Position numbers and translations under genes: made by a program. Of a DNA stretch of 64,000 bases, positions 52,890-60,886 are shown in pieces (the first letter of the stretch is position 1; every line of letters begins with the position of its first letter). The notes under the pieces were generated by a model. The model saw nothing but the letters and a program-made list of their open reading frames with translations. It did no database searches and was not told the origin of the DNA. Origin of the DNA: Devosia sp. Leaf420 (lineage in GTDB: Bacteria > Pseudomonadota > Alphaproteobacteria > Rhizobiales > Devosiaceae). The DNA is taken from the NCBI RefSeq assembly GCF_001425445.1, contig NZ_LMQU01000011.1, positions 124,326 to 188,325 on the forward strand, written 5' to 3'.

Positions 52890-54437
52890 TTATTCGACCG
52901 TGATGGACCCGGCACGGAAATCGAGCACGTAGGGGATGTGGCCGGGCTGCGGTGCCCACGTCACGCCCTGGCGCATGCCGTAGCTTTCATAGGGCTGGTA
53001 GAGCACTACGAAGGGCATCTCTTCCTTCACATAGGCCATGATCTCGCCATAGGCTTCCTTGCGCACGGCGATGTCGGTCGAGTAGCGGAACTTGTCCCAA
53101 AGCGCCGGATACGCCTCGTTCGGGGTCCAAGCCATTTCGGTGCCCGAGCCCTTGGGCGACCACATGGTACCGAACGAGCCGGCAGGATCGGCGAAATACA
53201 TTGGGTTGGACCAGTTGCGCACCTGCATGTCTGCGTCGGGGCCGGTCCATTTGGTCGTTACATTGATCTCAGCCTTGACGCCGATTTCAGCCCACATTTC
53301 CTGGATTGCCTGCGCGGCAAGAAGACCATTGGTGTAGTAGACCGGATCGGTGTCGAAGCGGATGGTCGAGCCATCGTAGCCCGCCTCGGCCAGCAATTCC
53401 TTGGCCTTTTCGGGATTGTATTCGAAGGTCTGGCTCTCGGTGTCGTTCAGTTCGCCATATTGGGCATAGCTGTGGGTGTTCGGAACCAGGGCCTCATTGC
53501 CCCAGAGCGCTTCATTGAGAAGATTGCGATCGATGCCCATGCTCAGCGCCTGGCGCAGCTTTGGGTTAGCCATCGTCGGGTTGCGGGTATTGAAGAAGAT
53601 GATGTGAAAGAGCGGCGTCACATTGCCCACGACCTTGAGCGCCGGATTGCCCTCGATGGTGGCCAGCTGATCGGGCGGCACATTGGTGATCAGATCGACT
53701 TCGCCATTGGCAAGCGCGGTGACGCGGGTAGCCAATTCCGGGATGCGTCGAAGGCTCACTTCGTCAAGCGCAGCCTTGTCACCCCAATAGCCATCAAAGC
53801 GCGTCCAGACGAGGCTTTCGCCCGGCTGGAACGAGGAGATGGTGTAAGGGCCGGTGCCGATTGGCTTGAGCATGAAAGCGTCGAAGTCGGAAGGCTCGAT
53901 CGCATCGTCATCGCCTGACAGGCCGGCGATATAGGCCTTGGGGACAATGGAGCCTTCCGAAGTGTTGAGGAGGGTTTCAAACAGCGGCTCGGGCTTCTTG
54001 GTGGTGAATTTGATGGTCGTCTCATCGATCTTTTCGACCGATGCAAAATTGTCGAAGAACTGGCGGTGAATGCCGGCATATTCAGGCGTCATATCCTGCA
54101 GAATACGCTCGAAGGAAAACACCACGTCATCGGCGGTCATCGGATCGCCGTTCTGGAATTTGACGCCTTCGCGCAAAGTCACCTGAAATTCGGTTGGCGA
54201 CAGGCTTTCCCATGCGGTTGCGAGACCCGGCTTGAAGACGGCTCCAGGCTGGGAATAGTCCTTGAGGATCAGCGGATCGAAGGTGTTGTAATAGATCTGG
54301 CTGCCATTGTTGCCAAAGTCCTTACCCGGATCGAGCCATGGCGGCAGGTTCTGCACGCCGACAGTAAGAGACTGCGCCGATGCAGCCGAGATCAGCATGG
54401 TGCTGAGCGCGAGGGTTGAAAGAAGCGTCTTGATCAT
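52890..54437 (-). CDS. Peptide-type ABC transporter substrate-binding protein (family 5)
   Basis: This 515-residue periplasmic protein has a signal peptide (IKTLLSTLALSTMLISAASAQ) and a family-5 fold (LREGVKFQNGDPMTADDVVFSFER and FNTRNPTMANPKLRQALSMGIDR). These bind peptides, nickel or, in specialised cases, other compounds. The ATG at 54437 follows AAAGGA. It lies between the fused ATPase and the permeases. The substrate is unknown, but the co-transcribed phosphodiesterase suggests a phosphorylated compound. Confidence 0.92.
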   Translation of the reverse strand: MIKTLLSTLALSTMLISAASAQSLTVGVQNLPPWLDPGKDFGNNGSQIYYNTFDPLILKDYSQPGAVFKPGLATAWESLSPTEFQVTLREGVKFQNGDPMTADDVVFSFERILQDMTPEYAGIHRQFFDNFASVEKIDETTIKFTTKKPEPLFETLLNTSEGSIVPKAYIAGLSGDDDAIEPSDFDAFMLKPIGTGPYTISSFQPGESLVWTRFDGYWGDKAALDEVSLRRIPELATRVTALANGEVDLITNVPPDQLATIEGNPALKVVGNVTPLFHIIFFNTRNPTMANPKLRQALSMGIDRNLLNEALWGNEALVPNTHSYAQYGELNDTESQTFEYNPEKAKELLAEAGYDGSTIRFDTDPVYYTNGLLAAQAIQEMWAEIGVKAEINVTTKWTGPDADMQVRNWSNPMYFADPAGSFGTMWSPKGSGTEMAWTPNEAYPALWDKFRYSTDIAVRKEAYGEIMAYVKEEMPFVVLYQPYESYGMRQGVTWAPQPGHIPYVLDFRAGSITVE

Positions 54438-54530
54438 CTGTTTGGTCCTTTGAAAGGCAGGCGCAAGGGTTCGGTGTCGGGAGGACATCGAATGAGGGGG
54501 CATTTGGGGCCGGCGCCGTAGCGCCGGGAC

Positions 54531-55436
54531 TTATTTGAGGCGGATATCGAGCGCGTCGCGCAGCCAGTCGCCGATGAGGAGGACCTGGAGCGAGACGAAC
54601 ATGATGGCGATGGCCGGCACGAGCGCGATCCAGGCCGAGGACGCGAGATAATCGCGCCCGAGCCCGACCATAGAGCCCAGCGTGGCGGTTGGTGGCTGCA
54701 CTCCAAGCCCAAGGAAAGAAAGCGAGGATTCCACGAGGATCAGCGCCGAGAAAGTCATGGTCCAGACCACGATGATCGGCGTCACGATATTGGGCAGGAT
54801 ATGCTTGAGAAGGATGCGGTCGTGCTTGGCGCCGGCTGCGACCGCCGCCTCGACGAAGGGCATGCGCGCTGTCGCCAACACCTGGGCCCGAACGATGCGG
54901 GCATAGGTTTCCCACCCGGCGAGGCCGATGGTGACGATCAGCACCGGCAGCGAGTTGCCGAACACCGCGATCACCACAAGGGCAATCAGCGTAAAGGGAA
55001 TGGCGAGCTGGATATCCACCACCGCCATGATGAGGCCGCCGAACCAGCCGCGGGCATAGCCGGCAATGACACCGAGCGTCACGCCGAGCACGAGGCTGAT
55101 CAGCGAACCAATCAGGGCAATCGCCATGGTCAGTTGCAGGCCGTAAAGGGTGCGGCTTAGGAGATCGCGGCCAAGCTGGTCGGTGCCCAGAATATTGGTC
55201 GTATTGGCGCCGGCAAAACCCATCGGCGGCTTGAGGCGCGCCAGCAGCTTCTGCGCGTCGGGATCGAACGGCGCTATCCACTGCGCCAGCGTAGCGAGGA
55301 TCAAGATCAGCGCAAAGACGCTGAGATTAATGCGGGTGAACAGATTGGCCCGCGACCAGAGCGTAGCGATAAGGCTCGGTTTGCCCCGTCGCCCGGCGGC
55401 TAATGTAGGGGCAAGAGAAGCGGTCAGCTCGGTCAT
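54531..55436 (-). CDS. Peptide-type ABC transporter permease (DppC-like)
   Basis: This 301-residue inner-membrane protein has about six helices and the EAA-like loop ARMPFVEAAVAAGAKHDRILLKHILPN. An N-terminal extension of about 50 residues precedes the first helix, as in DppC. It overlaps dppB by four bases (ATGA type) and forms the second subunit of the channel. Confidence 0.92.
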   Translation of the reverse strand: MTELTASLAPTLAAGRRGKPSLIATLWSRANLFTRINLSVFALILILATLAQWIAPFDPDAQKLLARLKPPMGFAGANTTNILGTDQLGRDLLSRTLYGLQLTMAIALIGSLISLVLGVTLGVIAGYARGWFGGLIMAVVDIQLAIPFTLIALVVIAVFGNSLPVLIVTIGLAGWETYARIVRAQVLATARMPFVEAAVAAGAKHDRILLKHILPNIVTPIIVVWTMTFSALILVESSLSFLGLGVQPPTATLGSMVGLGRDYLASSAWIALVPAIAIMFVSLQVLLIGDWLRDALDIRLK

Positions 55437-56356
55437 GATGCGGCAACCTTCACGCGGGGGTCGAGGGCGGCATAGGCATAGTCGACCACCAGCGAGGAGG
55501 TGACGACAATGAGGGCGATCAGGATCACGCCGAACTGGAGGACCGGATAATCCCGGCCAATGGCGGCAAAAACCACGAGATCGCCAATGCCTTTGGTGGC
55601 AAAGACGCTTTCGACGATGACGACACGCGCCACCATGCCGGCCACCTGGAGGCCAAGGATCGTCACGACCGGAATGGCGGCATTGCGCAGCGCATGTTTC
55701 CCCACCACCAGATGTTCGGGTAGTCCCTTGGCGCGGGCGGTCCTGAGATAATCCTGCCCCAGCACATCGAGCATGGCATTGCGGGTAAAGCGGATGATTT
55801 CGGCCAGCATTGGCGCTGCCAGAACGATCGCCGGCATCAGGAAATGGATCGGGGTCATTGAGCCAGAACTGGGCAACCAATGAAGGTTGAACGAGAACAC
55901 CAGGATCATGATGATCGCCAAAACAAAGTTCGGCGTCGCATAGCCCACAAAGGCCACGCTCATGATCGCTGCGCCCACTGCATTGCCGCGATTGAGCGCT
56001 GCAACGAGCCCGAGTGGCAGACCAAGCGCGACTGCAAGTCCCAGCGCATAGACAAACAGCATCAGCGTATTGGGCAAGCGCTCGGCATAGATATCCAAGA
56101 CGGGTCGCCGCTCAAAAAGGCTGATGCCCATGTCGCCACTGAAGAGACCCTGCACGTAGTGTGCGAATTGCAGCAGCAGCGGCTGGTCGAGCCCCATCTG
56201 GGTGATCATCAGCGCCCTTGTATTGGCGTCGACGCCCGGCGGCAGCAGATAGTCCGCCGCATTGCCGGAGAGGCGGGTCGCGAAGAAGACGGCGACGATG
56301 ACGACGCCGAGCGTCGCAATCGCTCCCAGGGTGCGGCGAGCCAGTTGATCAAGCAT
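55433..56356 (-). CDS. Peptide-type ABC transporter permease (DppB-like)
   Basis: This 307-residue inner-membrane protein has about six helices. The DppB-type N-terminus (RRTLGAIATLGVVIVAVFFATRL) and loop YLRTARAKGLPEHLVVGKHALRN are visible. I place the start at 56356; it overlaps the upstream phosphodiesterase stop (56349) by eight bases, implying coupling. Confidence 0.92.
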   Translation of the reverse strand: MLDQLARRTLGAIATLGVVIVAVFFATRLSGNAADYLLPPGVDANTRALMITQMGLDQPLLLQFAHYVQGLFSGDMGISLFERRPVLDIYAERLPNTLMLFVYALGLAVALGLPLGLVAALNRGNAVGAAIMSVAFVGYATPNFVLAIIMILVFSFNLHWLPSSGSMTPIHFLMPAIVLAAPMLAEIIRFTRNAMLDVLGQDYLRTARAKGLPEHLVVGKHALRNAAIPVVTILGLQVAGMVARVVIVESVFATKGIGDLVVFAAIGRDYPVLQFGVILIALIVVTSSLVVDYAYAALDPRVKVAAS

Positions 56357-57215
56357 GTTCAAGCTCGGCGGCGACGTCGGCGTTTGAGCCAAACGGCCCC
56401 ATTGGCTTGAACCAGGGACGATCGCCCGAGCGGCGGAAGGCCACCTTGGCATGGAACGGATCATTGCCGTGGACGGTCAGGTCGGCGAGATCGTCGATGA
56501 TCTCGATCACCGCAAAGGCATTCGCCGAGGCCGGCGCTGTCGTAAAACGTTCGGACATGGACTGGATGGTTACATGCTGGATGCCGGCAATCGGGGTTAC
56601 TGTGTTCCAATGAACATGGCCGGCCAGCCACATGGCAGCATTCCCCGTCGCCTCTACGGCGCGGCGCACCTCAGCATGGTCGGGATAGGTCGAATACTGG
56701 TAATTGTTTTCGAAATAGAAATTGCCGATCTGGCTATGGCCTGACAGCGGCACATGGGTGGCGATGATCGCCGGCTTAGTATCGGCCTTGAGCGTTTCAA
56801 CCAGCCAGGGAAGCGCTTCGGTCGTTGGGGCAAAGCCGCCCGGAAGCCCGATATTGACGCCCGGCTGCCAGAGGATCAGCCGCGCTGCGCCAAGGTCGAA
56901 GACCTGGCTCTCCATCGACTGGCCAAAGATGTCTTCATTGTCGGCAATCGACAGGTTGGTAACGTCGTGATTGCCGACGACGTGGTAGCGCGGCCCATTG
57001 AACTGGCCCAGCGTGTTGGCAACCTCGGTCGCGGCGCGGACGTCAGTCGCGTGGTCGGTATCCGAGATATGGTCGCCAAGATCGAGCAGCAGGTCGGCAT
57101 TAATCGTATTGGCATGCTCGACAAATGCCTCCATCGCGCCCATGCCGTCCCAGCCGGTCTCCTTGGTATGGGACTTCGGGCCGTGGTGAATGTCGGTGAT
57201 GATGGCGATCTTCAT
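56349..57215 (-). CDS. Calcineurin-like metallophosphoesterase
   Basis: This 288-residue cytoplasmic enzyme has all motifs of the calcineurin-like fold: ITDIHHGP, LLDLGDHISD, VVGNHD, ATHVPLSGH and GHVHWN, which bind two metals. It resembles cyclic-nucleotide or glycerophosphodiester phosphodiesterases (GpdQ/CpdA type). It is the first gene of the dppBC-SBP-ATPase transcript and diverges from the HAD phosphatase. The ATG at 57215 is chosen because the metal site starts immediately after it. The transporter link suggests it acts on an imported phosphodiester. Confidence 0.9.
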   Translation of the reverse strand: MKIAIITDIHHGPKSHTKETGWDGMGAMEAFVEHANTINADLLLDLGDHISDTDHATDVRAATEVANTLGQFNGPRYHVVGNHDVTNLSIADNEDIFGQSMESQVFDLGAARLILWQPGVNIGLPGGFAPTTEALPWLVETLKADTKPAIIATHVPLSGHSQIGNFYFENNYQYSTYPDHAEVRRAVEATGNAAMWLAGHVHWNTVTPIAGIQHVTIQSMSERFTTAPASANAFAVIEIIDDLADLTVHGNDPFHAKVAFRRSGDRPWFKPMGPFGSNADVAAELEHA

Positions 57216-57297
57216 GGCGCTGTCCTGAGCAGATTTGGCGGTGTTGACCCCACCAGTAGACAGCCTCTGTGACACCCATATGAACATATCTCATTTT

Positions 57298-57326
57298 TTC
57301 ATAACTTGACATTGAGACTATCTCAA
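57298..57326 (-). promoter_or_regulatory. Housekeeping promoter with overlapping palindrome for the phosphoesterase-dpp operon
   Basis: On the minus strand TTGAGA (57321-57326) is followed after 17 bp by TATGAA (57298-57303), a good sigma-70 promoter. The -35 element is inside the perfect inverted repeat TTGAGACTATCTCAA (57312-57326), a likely operator. The RpiR regulator encoded at 58130 is the obvious candidate to bind it. Confidence 0.6.
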
Positions 57327-57358
57327 ACCACCCTTAGGCCATCTAGGGAGTGCTTCGC

Positions 57359-58096
57359 GTGTCCTTCAACTTCGCTGCCCATCAGGGGTTTCTCATCGAT
57401 CTCGACGGCACGCTGGCCTCGGGCACCCACCTGCTGCCCGGCGCGCGCGAACTGATCGAAGCCACCGCCGACCGGTTCGCCATCGTCTCCAATGATAGCG
57501 AACACACGCCTGACCAATTGGCCCGCCGCTTCAAGGAATGGCGTCTGCCGGTACCATCCGGACGGATCGTCTTGGCTGGCGTCGCAGCCCTGAAGGCAGC
57601 GGCAGAGAGGCGGCCAGGCTCGCGCTTGTTATTGCTCGGCTCCCCTGCCCTCCGCCGCATGGCGCGCAATATGGGTTTCGAACTGGCAGAGCGAAACGTC
57701 GACACAGTAATCGTCGCCCGCGATCGCCAATTCACCTACACCAAGCTCGCCATAGCGGCTCGCGCCGTGCGCGATGGCGCCGAGGTGCTGGTGGCCGCTC
57801 CCGATCTCAGCCATCCTGGCGCCGATGGCTATCCTGTGCCTGAGGCCGGCGCGCTAGCCGCCGCGCTCTTTGCCGTCACCGGCCCAGTGCCCCATCGCAT
57901 CATCGGCAAGCCGCAACCTGAACTCTTCCGCCATGCCTGCGCCGAGATCGGCATCGCGCCGCACCACTGCGTCGTCATCGGCGACAATCCGCGCACTGAC
58001 GGCGCCGGCGCGAGTGGCCTTGGCGTGCCTTTTTGGCAGGTCACGCCGGGAAAATTGCCGGACCTGCTTCGCGAAACCGTCACCCATGTGCTCTAG
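57359..58096 (+). CDS. HAD-IIA family phosphatase (NagD-like)
   Basis: This 245-residue HAD hydrolase has motif I DLDGTL (nucleophile Asp), IVSNDS, and late motif VIGDNPRTDG. The cap domain of type IIA is in the middle. NagD-like enzymes dephosphorylate sugar phosphates and nucleotides; the substrate is unknown. A GTG at 57359 with AGGGAG upstream is preferred over a GTG at 57350. It diverges from the phosphoesterase operon and is followed by the RpiR gene 33 bp later. Confidence 0.88.
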   Translation: MSFNFAAHQGFLIDLDGTLASGTHLLPGARELIEATADRFAIVSNDSEHTPDQLARRFKEWRLPVPSGRIVLAGVAALKAAAERRPGSRLLLLGSPALRRMARNMGFELAERNVDTVIVARDRQFTYTKLAIAARAVRDGAEVLVAAPDLSHPGADGYPVPEAGALAAALFAVTGPVPHRIIGKPQPELFRHACAEIGIAPHHCVVIGDNPRTDGAGASGLGVPFWQVTPGKLPDLLRETVTHVL

Positions 58097-58129
58097 TAGC
58101 CTGAATTTTATGACGAAACGGACAGACGC

Positions 58130-58999
58130 ATGGCAGAGCCGAAGGAACAAGAGCGCCTGATGAACGTGCTGGACCGTATCTCCGCCATCCGCGCCGACCT
58201 TGCGCCAACGGCCGGACGTATCGCCGATTTCATCACTGCCAATGCTGCCGATGTCGTGCACATGTCGGTCACGGAAGTCGCCGAGCGCACCAGTTCGAGC
58301 GAAGGTAGCGTCGTCGGACTCTGTCAGCAACTTGGCGCCCGTGGCTTCCAGCAGATCAAGATCGCGCTGGCGCGCGATCTCGTGCAGCCGGTCCAGTTCA
58401 TCCACGAAGACCTCAATCCCAATGATGGCCTTGTCGATGTCGTCTCGAAGATTTTCGGGGGCGGTCTCCAGGCGCTGCAGGATACGCGTAACGCCCTCGA
58501 CCTGACCCAGCTCGGCCGCGCCGTCACCGCCATCCGCGCCGCCAAGCGCGTCGAAGTATTCGGCATCGGCTCAGCCGCACCCATCGCCGAAGACGCGATG
58601 TACCGCCTCCTGCGGATCGGGCTCAATGCCAGGGTCAGCGTCGATAGCCACGTCATGGCCATCACCGGTTCGCTTTGCGACCCCGAGACCGCAGTACTGA
58701 CGATCTCGCATTCCGGCTCCACCATCGAAACCCTGACAGCGACCAAACTGGCCAAGGAAGCTGGCGCAACGACGATCGCCGTCACCAATTTCGGCCGCTC
58801 GCCGCTCCTGACGCATACTGACATCGTGCTGCATACCTTGGCGCGCGAAACTCAGTTCCGCACCGAAGCCATGACCAGCCGCATCGCTCAGCTTGCTGTC
58901 ATCGACACCCTGATCGCCGCGCTGGCCCTCGCCGACTACGACCGCGCCGTCACGACGATCGACAAAACCTTCGACGTGCTCTCGGTCAAGCGCGTGTAA
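58130..58999 (+). CDS. MurR/RpiR family transcriptional regulator
   Basis: This 289-residue regulator has an N-terminal RpiR helix-turn-helix domain (about 1-80) and a SIS sugar-phosphate-binding domain (about 125-265, with VEVFGIGSAAPIAEDAMYRL and ISHSGSTIET). RpiR-type proteins sense phosphosugars. Gene order HAD-RpiR, next to a divergent phosphodiesterase-transporter operon with a palindrome in its promoter, suggests a sugar phosphate effector. Confidence 0.92.
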   Translation: MAEPKEQERLMNVLDRISAIRADLAPTAGRIADFITANAADVVHMSVTEVAERTSSSEGSVVGLCQQLGARGFQQIKIALARDLVQPVQFIHEDLNPNDGLVDVVSKIFGGGLQALQDTRNALDLTQLGRAVTAIRAAKRVEVFGIGSAAPIAEDAMYRLLRIGLNARVSVDSHVMAITGSLCDPETAVLTISHSGSTIETLTATKLAKEAGATTIAVTNFGRSPLLTHTDIVLHTLARETQFRTEAMTSRIAQLAVIDTLIAALALADYDRAVTTIDKTFDVLSVKRV

Positions 59000-59040
59000 A
59001 TGTAAGTCGGTCGTTACTAGAGGATGCCTTTTTCAAACGC

Positions 59041-59065
59041 GGGGGACGGATCTGACCCGTCCCCC
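59041..59065. terminator. Hairpin between convergent RpiR and phytase-like genes
   Basis: GGGGGACGG (59041-59049) pairs with CCGTCCCCC (59057-59065). A T-rich run follows only on the minus-strand side, so it mainly terminates the phytase-like gene. Confidence 0.7.
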
Positions 59066-59079
59066 ACTGAACCTCTAGA

Positions 59080-60390
59080 TTACTCCGCCTTCAAAAACTC
59101 AGCGACGTCGAGCAGGATGTATTCGTTGTCATCCGCCCGGCCAGCTTCGCGCCCTGTCGAGCCAGGATAGTTGTTGTCGTTGGCGACGATGATGGTGGTT
59201 GGGTCGACCAGATCGACGTCTTCGATGGTAACGAAGGGGAAGGTGAAGACGCCATCCTTTGTGCCGCGCGGCGCGATACCGTCCGGATCCTTGATCGCCA
59301 TCAGGTCGATATAGGCGATCTTTTCAAGCACACCGTTTTCGTCGGCCCGCGTAAGATCGATGAGGTAGATGCGCTTGAAGGCCGCAGCCTTTTCGCGGCC
59401 ATCGTCACCTTCGTTGTTATCGCGCTCGATGATGAGGCCACGCGTGCCGTCAAAGAGATTGAAGTCGCCGATGGCATGGCCGGCATCGTCGAGCGGATAG
59501 TAGCGAACCGTATCGCTCCAGGTGGCGTCGCCAACGTTGAATTCCAGCATGCGGATAACCGGTTTGCCGTCAACGGTTTCGAGCGCGCCAGCGGCCTCGT
59601 CGAAGAACGGCTTTTCCAGAAGCGGATAAAGCGTCTTACCATCGGCCGATTGCGCCATGCCTTCATAACCGCCCGAGCGGCCGGTATTGATGCCGGTCAC
59701 GACCGAGCCCGCGGCAGGCTGGGAAGTAAACTGGTTGTCGGGGGATTTGTAGTCGATGCCGCCGGGATTGGTTTTGACGACCTGTAACACGAAGCCCTCG
59801 GCATCGACTTCGATCAGCCATGGGCCGAATTCGTCGCCGATCCAATAATTTTCGCCAACCGGCTGGATGGATTCTGGGTCGAAATCGGCGCCCGTGAGAT
59901 AACGGCTGTCGCTATGCTCGGTGACGATCGGAAAAGGAACGACGCGGTTCGGATCTCTAAGGAAGATGGTCTTTTCGATGCCGACTTTGCCAGCATCCCA
60001 ATCCATCTTGAGGATGTTGAACATCAGCATGGCGTCCGACGAGTTGGCCTTGGTGCCAAAGCCATTGTCGGTGAGGAAGAGAAAGCGACCATCGCCCAGC
60101 GAGCGCACGCCGCTCATGCCCTGCAGCGGCTGGCCGGGGAACGGCATGGAAATACCCGAAGCGGGATTGGCCCAGCCATAGGGCGCCTCGACACGGGTGC
60201 CTGAGGTAAAACGGCCGGACATCTGGAGGCCCACGGGGGCATTGGCTGGGACGGGCAGAAAGGTCTGGGCCGGAAGCTCGGCATGGGCTTTCAGCACGGC
60301 GTCAAATTTTGCCGGGCCTTCCGCGTCTTGCGCCATTGCAAGGGTTGCAAGGAGGCTGAGGCTGACGCCAAGGGCGAGAGCTTTGAGCAT
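59080..60390 (-). CDS. Exported phytase-like esterase family protein
   Basis: This 436-residue protein has a signal peptide (LKALALGVSLSLLATLAMAQ) and belongs to the esterase-like phytase family (phytase-like domain): SGVRSLGDGRFLFLTDNGFGTKANS, GENYWIGDEFGPWLIEVD and EGMAQSADGKTLYPLLEKP. It probably hydrolyses a phosphate ester in the periplasm. The ATG at 60390 has GGAG six bases upstream; a first ATG at 60396 abuts the ribosome site and is unlikely. Three Pho-box-like repeats lie upstream. Confidence 0.88.
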   Translation of the reverse strand: MLKALALGVSLSLLATLAMAQDAEGPAKFDAVLKAHAELPAQTFLPVPANAPVGLQMSGRFTSGTRVEAPYGWANPASGISMPFPGQPLQGMSGVRSLGDGRFLFLTDNGFGTKANSSDAMLMFNILKMDWDAGKVGIEKTIFLRDPNRVVPFPIVTEHSDSRYLTGADFDPESIQPVGENYWIGDEFGPWLIEVDAEGFVLQVVKTNPGGIDYKSPDNQFTSQPAAGSVVTGINTGRSGGYEGMAQSADGKTLYPLLEKPFFDEAAGALETVDGKPVIRMLEFNVGDATWSDTVRYYPLDDAGHAIGDFNLFDGTRGLIIERDNNEGDDGREKAAAFKRIYLIDLTRADENGVLEKIAYIDLMAIKDPDGIAPRGTKDGVFTFPFVTIEDVDLVDPTTIIVANDNNYPGSTGREAGRADDNEYILLDVAEFLKAE

Positions 60391-60447
60391 GGTCATCTCC
60401 AGAATTAAAATGGACGCCCTGCCCTAGCCAGCCATGATGTCGCGACC

Positions 60448-60476
60448 ATCACAGGGGCGTGACCGCCGCATGACAA
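60448..60476 (-). promoter_or_regulatory. Candidate Pho box with three 11-bp-spaced repeats upstream of the phytase-like gene
   Basis: On the minus strand TTGTCAT (60470-60476), CGGTCAC (60459-60465) and CTGTGAT (60448-60454) each resemble CTGTCAT and are separated by exactly four bases. This 11-bp periodicity is the hallmark of PhoB binding. The block is 57 to 85 bp upstream of the start codon. Confidence 0.6.
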
Positions 60477-60552
60477 TGCCACCCTGCTTTTGGGGCGCTG
60501 GATTATGACAGTTCGACCTGCCTACATGCCGCCAATTCTGAATAGGTGCGTT

Positions 60553-60774
60553 ATGAAGACCGAAAGCCTCGAACAGACCATCGTCCGCGTTCTCGCTGAA
60601 ATGCCCAAACCCGATGATGCGCTGAAGACCATCCGCAAGGCCCATCCCAAAGTATCCAAGAAGCAGATTATCCGCGCCGCCTTTGGCGTGATGATCGACA
60701 AGAGTGCCGTGGATCTTGAAACGAGCCGCGCACTCCAGAACTTCGCGATTTCCACACACACCGCCGAGGATTGA
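60553..60774 (+). CDS. Small hypothetical protein
   Basis: This 73-residue protein is mostly helical, with KTESLEQTIVRVLAEMPKP and VSKKQIIRAAFGVMIDK segments. I do not recognise a family. It lies between the divergent phytase-like gene and alkaline phosphatase. The ATG at 60553 has only a weak AGG upstream. The Pho-box block is 77 bp upstream and could affect both directions. Coding is supported by codon usage and length. Confidence 0.6.
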   Translation: MKTESLEQTIVRVLAEMPKPDDALKTIRKAHPKVSKKQIIRAAFGVMIDKSAVDLETSRALQNFAISTHTAED

Positions 60775-60886
60775 ACGAATTGATCTGTGCGACAGGGAGT
60801 TACACATGCCTGTCACACCGCTTGTCTATGGCTCGACCACCCGCTTCCTAGTCTTCGCGGGACGCCGCAACAGATAGGTGAATTTC

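Noticed and set aside
60810..60827. Pho box directly upstream of the alkaline phosphatase
   Set aside because: CTGTCAC is a good first half, but the sequence 11 bp further matches at only about three of seven positions.
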